The translations under genes and the position numbers were made by a program. The notes under the pieces were generated by a model that searched no databases, was not told where the DNA came from, and saw only the letters and a list, made by a program, of their open reading frames with translations. 33,287 nucleotides of DNA from Thermoguttaceae bacterium (GTDB taxonomy: Bacteria > Planctomycetota > Planctomycetia > Pirellulales > Thermoguttaceae), in NCBI GenBank assembly GCA_017550965.1, contig JAFZNK010000265.1, forward strand, positions 1-33,287, in the 5' to 3' direction. Below, piece by piece: positions 15,923 through 24,617 of the stretch (position 1 is the stretch's first letter; each line of letters opens with the position of its first letter).

Positions 15923-17279
15923 CACCCTTCTCCGAAACGCCGCTGTTTTTTCGGTATTTATGATTTATTTCAATACGCTCAAGGGGAGGATAATCCTCGC
16001 CAAAGTGCTCCCGTAACGACTGATACAAGAGCCTTCCCTTATCGGAGTCCACTTCCCCGGATCTTGTCATTCTTTCGTATTCATTAAGAGCCTTGACAAA
16101 CTCATCCGAATTGGGAGCGGGGTTGACCCCAAAGACGCTAAGCAAGGCCTCTTGACTTTCGACGCCCTGGGTCTGGAAAAACGGGTTCTCTGCATGTCCG
16201 TCGCCGAGAATCCGCACGCATTCTTTGGGGACAGACGTAATAACCTGAGGACTGTGCGTCGTAACAATGAACTGTATCCTTGGGAAAACAGAACGAAGAG
16301 TGGGAAGAATAACCTGTTGCCACTCCGGATGTAAGTGGAGTTCGATCTCGTCGATTAAAACGACGCCCGGCGTTTTTGTCAACGCGTCGGAACCAAGGTG
16401 AGGATTCAACTTAACGCACCTAAAAGCGATATCGCCGACGAGCCCGATAATGATTTTAACGCCCGCGCTCAGAGAATCGATAAGAATCTTACTCTTAAGC
16501 TCCGTGTTAATTGCCCAAACGCCATGCGTGACGTCGGTAACGACTTCGTCCCAACCCGCAGGTTTGAGCGACTTTCGCAACGCTTCTTTGATAGGCGCCA
16601 ATTGAGAACAGTAGCGACGAAGTCTTTCTTCGTCGAATCCCGCGTCTTTGGAGGCTCGTCTTTGCTCCTCGACAAACACCGCAAGTTCAAGCGACGGAAA
16701 CCAAAGACTGAATTCCTTATATCCCGATTTCGGATTGGTCGCGTCGGAATAGCCAAATTCCCGCCCCATAGACAACGTGTTGAAAACACGCTGATTCGTC
16801 AAACGTTCGCCGGCCCATAACCGATTGTCGCCGTAATACGCGATAATCGGCCACTCGACTTCGTCGCGAGACGATTCTAAAAGTCGTATCGCGTAATTCG
16901 CAAGCGGTTTCGCGTCTTTAGTCGTCGTTGAGACTCTCTTTTTCGAACGCGTAAAAGAACGTCGTATTGTTACGGGAGGCTGAAACGGTCCGCCGACAAA
17001 CGTCGCGGAAATTTCGGGAACGCCGCACGGGCGAATCTCCCCGTCGACGTATTCCGTTCTTTGATCCGTTTTTTTCAAACTCTCTCCAACAGAGTTGGGC
17101 GTCACGCCGATAAAGGTTCCCCACGACACGTTGATCGCGTCGAGAATCGACGTCTTTCCCTCGCCGTTTTTGGCGACAAAAACGGTAAGTCCCCCCATGT
17201 CTCCGTCGTCGAGATGAAAATCGACTTGAAGGTTCTCAAATCGACGGAAATCCTTCAAAATAAGCGTCTGAATCCTCAT
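15915..17279 (-). CDS. ptuA: Septu-type AAA/ABC-like ATPase PtuA
   Basis: The 454-residue protein has MRIQTLILKDFRRFENLQVD at the start, typical of OLD/RecF/SMC-like ATPases; Walker A AKNGEGKTS (36-44), a signature-like DSLSAGVK (268-275), Walker B GVVLIDEIELHLHPEWQQ (305-322) and the H-loop VTTHSPQV (339-346). PtuA senses infection and controls the coupled HNH nuclease PtuB, which it precedes with an 8-bp overlap. The start at 17279 is chosen for this N-terminus and a GGTGA site; upstream residues are unlike the family. A Septu (PtuAB) call is the best fit, but similar ATPases occur in retron Ec78-type systems, which also need a reverse transcriptase absent here. Confidence 0.85.
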   Translation of the reverse strand: MRIQTLILKDFRRFENLQVDFHLDDGDMGGLTVFVAKNGEGKTSILDAINVSWGTFIGVTPNSVGESLKKTDQRTEYVDGEIRPCGVPEISATFVGGPFQPPVTIRRSFTRSKKRVSTTTKDAKPLANYAIRLLESSRDEVEWPIIAYYGDNRLWAGERLTNQRVFNTLSMGREFGYSDATNPKSGYKEFSLWFPSLELAVFVEEQRRASKDAGFDEERLRRYCSQLAPIKEALRKSLKPAGWDEVVTDVTHGVWAINTELKSKILIDSLSAGVKIIIGLVGDIAFRCVKLNPHLGSDALTKTPGVVLIDEIELHLHPEWQQVILPTLRSVFPRIQFIVTTHSPQVITSVPKECVRILGDGHAENPFFQTQGVESQEALLSVFGVNPAPNSDEFVKALNEYERMTRSGEVDSDKGRLLYQSLREHFGEDYPPLERIEINHKYRKNSGVSEKGDA

Positions 17280-17354
17280 TGTAATTTCACCGACATAAAA
17301 GAACCAGGCATATTGCGTAGGGTAATATCCATGACGCGTCGCCAACGAACAAAG

Positions 17355-17443
17355 CGACGCGGCGATTGGACTCGGCTCTTGTGAGCCGATTGGCCGCCGT
17401 TTCGTAACGGCGGCTTTACGCGCTTCGCGCGGGACGCGCCGCG
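17355..17443. repeat. Separated piece of the 219-bp repeat
   Basis: GACGCGGCGATTGGACTCGG, then the hairpin-forming GGCTCTTGTGAGCC, then GCCGCCGTTTCGTAACGGCGGC-type and GCGCTTCGCGCGGGACGCG, match the unit junction (14826 onward) in the same orientation with a few differences. It abuts the 3' end of the GH78 gene and may act as its terminator. Confidence 0.85.
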
Positions 17444-17451
17444 GGCGTCAA

Positions 17452-19890
17452 TCATTCGACGACGACTTCGTATCCGTCGGGAGCTTCGAGTGTGTGGGCG
17501 ATTTCGCCGTCCGCTTTTTTCTCCCAACGCAACTTAATCGCGCCGCCGGGGACGGGCTGAACGCCCGAGGCCCAGTCGAGTCCGTCGATCTTCGGAATGC
17601 GAATCACGATCTTCTTCGCGGCCGCGTCGACGTCGGCGACGCCTAACACGTCTCGATAGAGGATGTGAACCAGGTGCGACGCGAACCCGTGGTTGCAACT
17701 CGCGTAGTCTTCGTCGTTTTCCCAAAGGGTTCCGGTTCGATCGGCCATGTACTCGTTGTACGCGACCGACTCGGCGAGCAGCTGCGAGCCGCGATTCGCC
17801 TGCGCGAGCAGGTCAAGTCGCAAGACGTTGCCGACAAACGAGTTCGCCTTGTAGATCTCGGGATAAACGCCCTCTTTGATTCTGTTCGGACCGAACTCGT
17901 CGAGCAACTTCGCCCACAATTCCGGATACGTCTCCGGGGTCGCGGTCTTAAAGAAGAACGCGAAATACTGGCACACTTCCGAACGGTCGCGCATGATCTC
18001 CAGCGAGCCGTCCTCTTTGCGCACGGCGTGGTCGACGAAGAACTCGCCGTCGTACGACTGTTCGCGAATCGTCGCGCGGATCTTCTCCGCTTTTTCCGTC
18101 CATTGCGGAACGTCGTAAAGCTCGCCCGCCGCGTTGAGAATAAACGCGTAAAGCATATTGCTCGGGTAGTTGACGTCCTGAACGAAATCGTTCGCTCGCG
18201 ACCATTCGACAAAGACCCAGCTCGGGAGTTTTTCGAGCAGGCCGTCGGAGTTTTCGTACTTCTCAAAGAACGCCATAAGCTTTTCGATCTTCTTGCGCAG
18301 CCCTTTGACGACCGAATGATCGGGGGTGCGGCGCGCGTATTCGCGCAATTCGGCGACGAACCACATCGCCCAGTTCGGAATGTACACCCCGTCGTAATGG
18401 TCGGACGGATAGCACATCGGCAACATGCCGTCCGGCAGGCATTTAAACGATTCCGGAAGCATGTAGTTTTCGAAAAACGCGTCTTCGACGTCGGTCTTGC
18501 CCGTGAGGTCGAACGCGGAACGCGCCGTGAAGAAGGAGTCGCACAGCCAGCCCGCGCGCTCGCGATGCGGACAGTCGGTGAAGACGTCGACGGAATTCTC
18601 GCGGAACGTCAGGTCGGCGGCTTTGTACAACTTGACCAGGCGCGGATCGGCGCAGTCGAAAGACGATTCCCTCGTCGGCGGATAGGCGAATTCGCGCGTA
18701 TAGACCTTGTTGAGCGTGAAGGAGCCTTTTAAGCAGTGCAACTTGGCGTATCGCCCGACTTGCGGCTCGAACGCTTCGAGCGGAAGCGCGAACGAATCAT
18801 TGTCGACCGTCCACTTGATCGCGCTGCACGTGCCCAGACGCAGGAAGTTAAGGTCGCCAGCAGGATTGAGAATTTCGTCGAACGTCAGAACGATCTCGGT
18901 CTTGCCTTTCGTCTTGACTTCCAACCCGAGGAATCCGCAGTAGTTGGCGCCAAAATCGATAATTTGGAAATCGCCTTCGTTGTACGTCGCGCCGATTTCG
19001 AGCGGCTTGGCGTTTTCGTCGAACGTCGTTTCGAGCGCCTGGACTTCGTCGGAAAGAACGATTTCCAACTCGTCCATTTTGTACCCTTTAAGTTCGGGAC
19101 CGATGTTGACGAGCGAACGGTCGCGCCAGGGATTTTCCAGTTTCTCGCGTTTGGCGACTTTTCCGGTCTTGCCCCAGCCGATCGGCTCGATCACCGCGAA
19201 TTCCGGATACGGAACGCGGCGCGGCAAATAGTTGACCTCGGGCTGTTTGGCAAGGTCGACTTTCTCCATTTCGTGGATCTTTCCGATATTATAAACTTCG
19301 ATGAACGGGCGCTGGAAGCTGAATCGCTGGACTTTCTGAACGCGTATGCCCGTGTAGTCGATCGCCTGAATCGAGACGATTCCTTCTTCGCCGTTTTCGA
19401 GCGTCGCGGCGAGAACTTTACCGTTTCCGTCGACGACTTCCGCCTGTAAGAACGACGGCTGATCGAGCAAATAGAAGCTGTTGCTGTTGTATCCGGCGAC
19501 TTCGATCGTGAGGAAATGCGTACCTTTGGTCAGGCGTTTGGAGAGATCCCACTCGTCGACGCGGAACCAGCCGTGCGGGCCGCGCGCGGGGCCGTATCCA
19601 AAATACTTGCCGTCGATCATGATTCTCATCATGCTCGAGCCGGTCGAACGCAATATCGCGCCTTCGATCGCGTCTTCGTCGATTTTAAAGGCGGCGAAGA
19701 AGACGAGCGTTACGTTCATCTCCTCTTCTCTGCCCTTTTCCCACAAGGGAACGGCCTTTTGGAATTTCGGCGCCTGGGCGCTTTCCGCTTCCAACGCGCG
19801 GAGTTCAAATTCGGGGAGGCCGCACATCGCGGCGGCGCCGGCCAACGTTCCCGACTTCAGGAACGAACGTCTGTTAATTGCGTGAGTCAT
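17452..19890 (-). CDS. Exported GH78-like alpha-L-rhamnosidase
   Basis: The 812-residue precursor has a twin-arginine signal (NRRSFLKSGTLAGAAAMCG, residues 6-24). N-terminal beta domains (about 50-400, including DGKYFGYGPARGPHGW near 93-108) precede an (alpha/alpha)6 barrel. The GH78 signature is at 439-451, TDCPHRERAGWLCD: D439, E444 and D451 sit at the spacing of D567, E572 and D579 of the Bacillus RhaB enzyme, where the Glu is the general acid. It would cleave terminal L-rhamnose from plant or algal polysaccharides or glycosides in the periplasm. One residue, C450, replaces the common Gly. It is divergent from a secreted GH71/99-like gene, and a TTGACT/TACAAT promoter is 39 bp upstream. 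Substrate range is inferred. Confidence 0.85.
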   Translation of the reverse strand: MTHAINRRSFLKSGTLAGAAAMCGLPEFELRALEAESAQAPKFQKAVPLWEKGREEEMNVTLVFFAAFKIDEDAIEGAILRSTGSSMMRIMIDGKYFGYGPARGPHGWFRVDEWDLSKRLTKGTHFLTIEVAGYNSNSFYLLDQPSFLQAEVVDGNGKVLAATLENGEEGIVSIQAIDYTGIRVQKVQRFSFQRPFIEVYNIGKIHEMEKVDLAKQPEVNYLPRRVPYPEFAVIEPIGWGKTGKVAKREKLENPWRDRSLVNIGPELKGYKMDELEIVLSDEVQALETTFDENAKPLEIGATYNEGDFQIIDFGANYCGFLGLEVKTKGKTEIVLTFDEILNPAGDLNFLRLGTCSAIKWTVDNDSFALPLEAFEPQVGRYAKLHCLKGSFTLNKVYTREFAYPPTRESSFDCADPRLVKLYKAADLTFRENSVDVFTDCPHRERAGWLCDSFFTARSAFDLTGKTDVEDAFFENYMLPESFKCLPDGMLPMCYPSDHYDGVYIPNWAMWFVAELREYARRTPDHSVVKGLRKKIEKLMAFFEKYENSDGLLEKLPSWVFVEWSRANDFVQDVNYPSNMLYAFILNAAGELYDVPQWTEKAEKIRATIREQSYDGEFFVDHAVRKEDGSLEIMRDRSEVCQYFAFFFKTATPETYPELWAKLLDEFGPNRIKEGVYPEIYKANSFVGNVLRLDLLAQANRGSQLLAESVAYNEYMADRTGTLWENDEDYASCNHGFASHLVHILYRDVLGVADVDAAAKKIVIRIPKIDGLDWASGVQPVPGGAIKLRWEKKADGEIAHTLEAPDGYEVVVE

Positions 19891-19928
19891 AGGAATGAGT
19901 CCTTTCTAAGGGGTAAAAAGCGCCGTCG

Positions 19929-19957
19929 ATTGTACTACGTCGAAATTCGAAAGTCAA
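19929..19957 (-). promoter_or_regulatory. Sigma-70 promoter of the GH78 gene
   Basis: On the minus strand TTGACT (19952-19957), a 17-bp spacer and TACAAT (19929-19934). The spacer contains the palindrome TCGAATTTCGA. Confidence 0.5.
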
Positions 19958-20021
19958 ATCGACGTTTCAAGAAAAAAACGCAAACTTTTGCAAATTCCTT
20001 CGCGCGGACAAACGCCGTTTC

Positions 20022-20049
20022 TTGAAAAACGAGGCGCGACGCTTATAAT
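20022..20049 (+). promoter_or_regulatory. Sigma-70 promoter of the secreted GH71/99-like gene
   Basis: TTGAAA (20022-20027), a 16-bp spacer and a perfect TATAAT (20044-20049) lie about 40 bp before the ATG. Confidence 0.7.
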
Positions 20050-20087
20050 CGGCGTCTGAACCGTTCCCAAAATCAAAGGCGAATTCC

Positions 20088-21920
20088 ATGAAACGACTCC
20101 CTCGATCTCTTGTCGCAACGCTCGTCGCGGCGTGTCTTTGCGTCTTGCTTCAACCGTCGGTTTCAGCTCAGGTCCCCGGCGTTCCCTGGCGCGCCGTCGA
20201 CGACCTGGGCAGAACGACGGCGCCAAACGACCAAACGCCGACGCCGCGCGCCAACAAGACGGTCGGGCTGTTCTACTTCCTCTGGACGGAGCCGTCCTCG
20301 GGGGATATTCCCGTTGACGCCAAAAATCGCCCGATCGACGAGCCCGGCCCTTACGACCTGACGCAAATCCTCAAGAAGGATCCGAACCCCGTCCAAAACG
20401 ACGATCTGCTCGGAAGCAACGGCGAGATGCACTACTGGGGCGAGCCGCTCTTCGGCTACTACGACTCCCGCGACCCGTGGGTCGTCAGACGGCACCTTCA
20501 GCTGATCGCGGACGCGGGCGTGGACGTTCTCATTTTCGACGTTACTAATTTGAAGACGTATCCGAACGTCTATCTGCCCCTGTGCGACCTTCTTCTGGAA
20601 ATGAAAGAGAACGGCTATCCGGCGCCGCAAGTCGCGTTTATGACCAACACGCAGATGAAAAAACGCGTCGACGAGCTCTGGAACGATTTCTACTCGCAGG
20701 AAAAATACGCGCCGACCTTTTTCCAATGGGAGGGCAAACCGCTGCTGCTCGCCGACCCCGATCAGGTTTCGGAAGAACTGCGCGACAAGTTCACGTTCCG
20801 GCCCGCGTACTGGCCGACCAACGGAACGAAGAACACGCGCAATCAATGGCAATGGGTCGCCGCGTATCCGCAGACGTACAGTTGGTCGGTCGACGAAAAC
20901 ACGCCCGAGGAAGTAAACGTCTCGACCGCGCAAAATCTCGCGCGCGACGCGAACGCCGCCCCCGTCTGGATGAGCATGGGAACGGCGCGCGGACGTTCGT
21001 TCGTCTGGGGCGCGGAAGAACGACGCGACGCGCCCGACCTCGGGCTGAATTACGCCCAGCAATGGGAGCGCGCGTACGAGCTCGACCCGCCGTTCGTCAT
21101 GATAACGGGCTGGAACGAATGGATCGCCGGACGCTGGAAGGTCCCCTGGCTCAATCCGGAAACCAACGAAGTCGAGCCGATCTACGCGTTCGTCGACCAA
21201 TATAACTACGAGTACAGCCGCGACGTCGAGCCGACGCGTTCGTCGAAGCGCGTCGACGCGTACTATTTGCAGACGGTCGACCGAATTCGTCAATATAAAG
21301 GCGCGCCCAGGCCGCCCGCGCCGGCGCCGCGAAAAACGATCGACCTGAGCGCGGGGTTCGCGCAATGGGAGTCGGTCGAACCGGGTTTTCGCGACTACGT
21401 CGGCGAGACGGCGCGGCGCGATTTTCCCGGCTCGGGGGGCGCGTATTATACAAACGACTCCGGGCGCGACGATATTGTCCTGACCAAGACGGCGCGCGAC
21501 GAGCGCTTCGTTTACGTTTACGTCGAGACGCGCGAGCCGATCGCGCCGGAACTCCCCGACGGGCTGTGCGTCGCGCTGGACGTCGACGACGACCTGACGA
21601 CCGGCTGGCGCGGCGCCGACCTGCTCGTCGGGCGAACCTACCAATGCGACGGAACCGTCTCCGCCGAGACGTTCGACGAGAGCGCAAAGGAGTCGCCCGC
21701 ATGGTCGACGCGGGACAATCGACGCGGCGCGCGCTGGTCGCTCGAAGAGAACAAACTGCAACTCGCGATCCCGGTCGAATTCTTCAAAGACGGCGATCCG
21801 CCCAGGGCGACGTTTAAAATTCTCGATAACGTCCCGCTCGACTCCCCCGCCGACCTCTACGACAAAGGGGACGTCGCCCCGGAAAGCGCGTTTTTCTATA
21901 GCGTCGACTTCGCGCGCTAA
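20088..21920 (+). CDS. Secreted GH71/99-like protein with C-terminal carbohydrate-type domain
   Basis: The 610-residue precursor has a Sec signal (MKRLPRSLVATLVAACLCVL, cleavage likely VSA-Q after residue 27). The central domain (about 55-400) resembles the TIM-barrel glycoside hydrolases of GH71/GH99-like planctomycete proteins: KTVGLFYFLWTEPSS near 57-71, GVDVLIFDVTNLKTY near 144-158 and the characteristic ITGWNEWIAGRW near 339-350. The C-terminal part (about 425-610) is a beta-rich region with VYVYVETREPI and DVDDDLTTGWRGAD, like CBM9/DOMON-type domains. Activity is not certain and the catalytic acids were not mapped. An AAAGG site supports the start. It is probably co-regulated with the divergent rhamnosidase. 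Confidence 0.7.
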   Translation: MKRLPRSLVATLVAACLCVLLQPSVSAQVPGVPWRAVDDLGRTTAPNDQTPTPRANKTVGLFYFLWTEPSSGDIPVDAKNRPIDEPGPYDLTQILKKDPNPVQNDDLLGSNGEMHYWGEPLFGYYDSRDPWVVRRHLQLIADAGVDVLIFDVTNLKTYPNVYLPLCDLLLEMKENGYPAPQVAFMTNTQMKKRVDELWNDFYSQEKYAPTFFQWEGKPLLLADPDQVSEELRDKFTFRPAYWPTNGTKNTRNQWQWVAAYPQTYSWSVDENTPEEVNVSTAQNLARDANAAPVWMSMGTARGRSFVWGAEERRDAPDLGLNYAQQWERAYELDPPFVMITGWNEWIAGRWKVPWLNPETNEVEPIYAFVDQYNYEYSRDVEPTRSSKRVDAYYLQTVDRIRQYKGAPRPPAPAPRKTIDLSAGFAQWESVEPGFRDYVGETARRDFPGSGGAYYTNDSGRDDIVLTKTARDERFVYVYVETREPIAPELPDGLCVALDVDDDLTTGWRGADLLVGRTYQCDGTVSAETFDESAKESPAWSTRDNRRGARWSLEENKLQLAIPVEFFKDGDPPRATFKILDNVPLDSPADLYDKGDVAPESAFFYSVDFAR

Positions 21921-22019
21921 GCCGTTTCGCCCTTAGTCAATATTCCCCTTGCGCTCCTTGCGGAAAAACGCTATCGTCCATAGGACGCTTTGACAGAATC
22001 CGCTTTTTGTCGAGGCGAC

Positions 22020-22067
22020 GCCGCGTTACGACGCTCGATTGACGAGCGACGCGGCACGTGTTTTTTT
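22020..22067 (+). terminator. Terminator after the GH71/99-like gene
   Basis: A nested hairpin GCCGCGT (22020-22026) / ACGCGGC (22049-22055) encloses CGCTCG/CGAGCG, and is followed by TTTTTTT at 22061-22067. Confidence 0.7.
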
Positions 22068-22094
22068 GTCGTAAAAATTGCAAAAAGGAGCGCA

Positions 22095-24419
22095 ATGATG
22101 TTGCGACGTTTCATCGTCCTGTGCGCGTTATGCGCGGCTTTGGGAGCCGTTTCTCCCGGCGCGCGCGCCACGGACGCCGTCTCTATAACAGACGCGCCGA
22201 CGACCTCGGAATTTTCCGAGCGGCTCACGTTGCTCGAGTTCGCCGATCGCAACGATTCGAAATGCGAGCAAACCGTCGGGCTTATCAACGAGATGCGGCG
22301 CAAGAACTATCCGATCCAACGCGTCGAACCGGGTCGCGAAGGAGACGAACTCATCCGCGAATTTCGCGTCGTCGAACTCCCGACGTACGTCCTTCTCGTC
22401 GACGGTCGCGAATACGACCGATTCGTCGTTCGCAACGAGCAAGTCGACCAGGTTCGCGTCGAGCTCATGACGATGTTCGTCAAGGGAAAGATCGAAGTCG
22501 CGCGTCGTCCGCGCGTTCGCGTTCCGGAGCCTCGCCGTCCCTTCTTCGGTTTGCTTTTCCGCCCGACGAACTCCGACTCCGCGACGGTGCGCGGCCAGTC
22601 GAAAGAGAGCTCCAGGTCGTCCAGAAGAGGAACGGTCGAAATCGATCCCAGTCCGACCGACGAACAACTCAGGGAAATGTCCGACGCCATCGGTCGAACG
22701 CGTCTTGAAGCGGCGACCGCCAACGTCTACGTGTCGAGCCCGAAGCGCAAAATCGATCGCGAAGGCACGGGCGTGGCCATTCATTACAACTCCGACTATC
22801 AAGAGGTTCTGTTCGTCGTTTCGTCGACACTCTTCGACGATATCGACGTCGACAAGAACCCGCCGAGCGTCGCCGTAAGAACCTATTCGCCGATGGAAGA
22901 AACTTCCGAGGAGTCGATCGGGCAATGCGTCTATAACGATCCTCAAATCGGGGTGGCGTTCGTGGCGGCGCGCGTCTCGCGTCCCGCGGCCCCAGTGGCG
23001 TTCGCGCCCAAACAGGCGGCGATGAAAGTGGGAGAAGACGCGTTCGAATACGCGCGCGTCGGCGAAAAACTCGTCGTCGTCGCCCACGAAGTCCTCGCGG
23101 TCGACCAACGCCGCTTCTACCGTCGCGACGGCGCTTCGGAGAACAATTCGCTCGTTTACGACCAGCTCGAGGGCAGACCCCGCGCCGAGGGAACCGGATG
23201 TTACGTCCGACGCAACGGACGCCTGTACTTCGCTGGCCTGTGCTCGCGCGGAGAATCGTCGGACGAATGCGTCGTCATCCCGACGTCCGTCGTAACGCAG
23301 GCGCTCCTTTCCAACCGCAATCTCTCCGCAGTCTATCGCGATCAGCTCGCCGGCAAATTCGACGTTTCCGCGTCGCAACAGGAAGTCGATTTCGTCATGA
23401 ATCGTCTTTCGGACAAGTCGGATCGCAAATCCGATCTCGCTCAAAAACAAAAAGCCGACCGGGTCCTCGACGAAAAGAAATCGCCTCGTCAGGAAGACGA
23501 GCCGCTCCCCGACCCGGACGAAGTTCTCGAAGAAACCGTCCTGGCGCAGGAGAAGTCCGAGTCTGAGGAGAAAGCGACGCCTTCTCTCAACGAATCGTTC
23601 AAAATGGACGTCGAAGACTTCCCGGCCGTCGAAGATTCCGTCGCGGAACAAACCAAGTCCGAAACGGAAATCTCGCAGGTGGCCGCGCCGATCGAACCCT
23701 CCGCGATTCTGGATCAGGAGCTCTCGCAGGCTCAGTCTTCCGCGTCGCTTAATCCTTACGTCGCGCAGGCCGCGGCGCAAGTCCAACTCGCCGCGGCGCC
23801 CAACGCGCAAGTCGCTCCCGCTCAGGTTCAGCCCAACGTCGCCGCGATTCCCGTCATGCAGCCGGATCAGGCGGCTCAACTTGCCGTTCAGCAGCAGACG
23901 ATTCCTCAATACGTCGCTCCGCAAGTCCCGTTAGTCGTCATGGCGCAAACGCCCGACGGCCAGACGGCGCAATACGTGCTCAGCCCCGCGCCCAATCCTA
24001 ACGCGCAGGCTCCGCTGTCGTATTGGGGCGCGCGTCAGGCTCAGGTTTACGCCGCCTCGAACGGCGTCTTGCCCGCCGGCTACGATCCCGGCCCCGATCC
24101 TCAGACGGTCGCCGCGTACGAACGCGAAGAAGAAGCGTTCAACGCCGCGATCGACGCGTTGCGACGCCGCGCGCTTGAAGGCGCCGAAATCGTCTGCATC
24201 GTCAATTGGAACGGAAGCGCCAACGGCGAAGAGCCCAAAGAGTCGGAAGTCGTCCGGCTTCCCAAGCGCACGATCGCCGATCCGACGGTTCGCCGCTCGA
24301 ACGTCGAACTTGTCGGAGCCCCCGTGCAGCAGCAGGGCGTCCCGATTTTCGTCGCTCCGCAACAAGGCGGATTCGTTCCGCTGACGGCGTCGGCGGGATC
24401 CGACGCTTCGATCAAATAA
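22095..24419 (+). CDS. Secreted protein: degenerate thioredoxin fold, protease-like region, Gln/Ala-rich tail
   Basis: The 774-residue precursor starts with a signal peptide (MMLRRFIVLCALCAALGAVS, cleavage near ARA-TD). Residues 40-125 look like a thioredoxin fold: TLLEFADRNDSKCEQT at the active-site position and VVELPTYVLLVDG with the cis-Pro P96, but only one cysteine (C57), so no CxxC. Residues about 215-400 (GTGVAIHYN, then PQIGVAFVAARVSRP, then EGTGCYVRRNGRLYFAGLCS) resemble a trypsin-like fold in which the GDSGG is replaced by GTGCY, so it is presumably not catalytic. The tail (540-690) is Gln/Ala/Pro-rich. An AAGGAG site fits ATG 22095 or 22098. Function unknown; a cell-envelope scaffold is possible. 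Confidence 0.7.
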   Translation: MMLRRFIVLCALCAALGAVSPGARATDAVSITDAPTTSEFSERLTLLEFADRNDSKCEQTVGLINEMRRKNYPIQRVEPGREGDELIREFRVVELPTYVLLVDGREYDRFVVRNEQVDQVRVELMTMFVKGKIEVARRPRVRVPEPRRPFFGLLFRPTNSDSATVRGQSKESSRSSRRGTVEIDPSPTDEQLREMSDAIGRTRLEAATANVYVSSPKRKIDREGTGVAIHYNSDYQEVLFVVSSTLFDDIDVDKNPPSVAVRTYSPMEETSEESIGQCVYNDPQIGVAFVAARVSRPAAPVAFAPKQAAMKVGEDAFEYARVGEKLVVVAHEVLAVDQRRFYRRDGASENNSLVYDQLEGRPRAEGTGCYVRRNGRLYFAGLCSRGESSDECVVIPTSVVTQALLSNRNLSAVYRDQLAGKFDVSASQQEVDFVMNRLSDKSDRKSDLAQKQKADRVLDEKKSPRQEDEPLPDPDEVLEETVLAQEKSESEEKATPSLNESFKMDVEDFPAVEDSVAEQTKSETEISQVAAPIEPSAILDQELSQAQSSASLNPYVAQAAAQVQLAAAPNAQVAPAQVQPNVAAIPVMQPDQAAQLAVQQQTIPQYVAPQVPLVVMAQTPDGQTAQYVLSPAPNPNAQAPLSYWGARQAQVYAASNGVLPAGYDPGPDPQTVAAYEREEEAFNAAIDALRRRALEGAEIVCIVNWNGSANGEEPKESEVVRLPKRTIADPTVRRSNVELVGAPVQQQGVPIFVAPQQGGFVPLTASAGSDASIK

Positions 24420-24444
24420 ACGGTCGGCGCAAGCAGACCCTCTA

Positions 24445-24508
24445 ACGAGACGCCGCGAGTTTTTCTATGCGTTCCTTTCGCTCGCGTCGTCTCGTTTTCT
24501 ATTTTCTT
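24445..24508 (+). terminator. Strong terminator after the thioredoxin-fold gene
   Basis: ACGAGACG-C-CGCGAG (24445-24459) pairs with CTCGCG-T-CGTCTCGT (24481-24495), and TTTCTATTTTC follows. It isolates the next operon. Confidence 0.75.
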
Positions 24509-24548
24509 GCCGTTTCTCGCCCGGCGGCCGACCCCCTTTCCGGCTCTC

Positions 24549-24576
24549 TTGAACCCCTGCGGAAAACCGGTATAAT
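24549..24576 (+). promoter_or_regulatory. Sigma-70 promoter of the nudix-rph-phoH-pgpH-ybeY operon
   Basis: TTGAAC (24549-24554), a 16-bp spacer and a perfect TATAAT (24571-24576). Transcription near 24583 rules out the TTG start at 24576 and points to ATG 24618 as the first codon. Confidence 0.75.
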
Positions 24577-24617
24577 TGGGAAAGATTTTTGACCCAACCG
24601 ACCCTTTCGGCCAACCC

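Noticed and set aside
14662..17443. CRISPR array or retron non-coding RNA
   Set aside because: Units are 219 bp with no short-repeat/spacer alternation, and no cas gene or reverse transcriptase is present.
20163..21761. Long minus-strand ORF opposite the GH71/99-like gene
   Set aside because: Antisense shadow with biased composition; the plus strand has promoter, signal peptide and domain motifs.
21989..22017. TTGACA as a promoter for the thioredoxin-fold gene
   Set aside because: No minus-10 at 16-18 bp and a terminator-like hairpin with T run lies between it and the gene.
22128..23924. Long minus-strand ORF opposite the thioredoxin-fold gene
   Set aside because: Antisense shadow, Arg-rich, no recognised motif or ribosome site.
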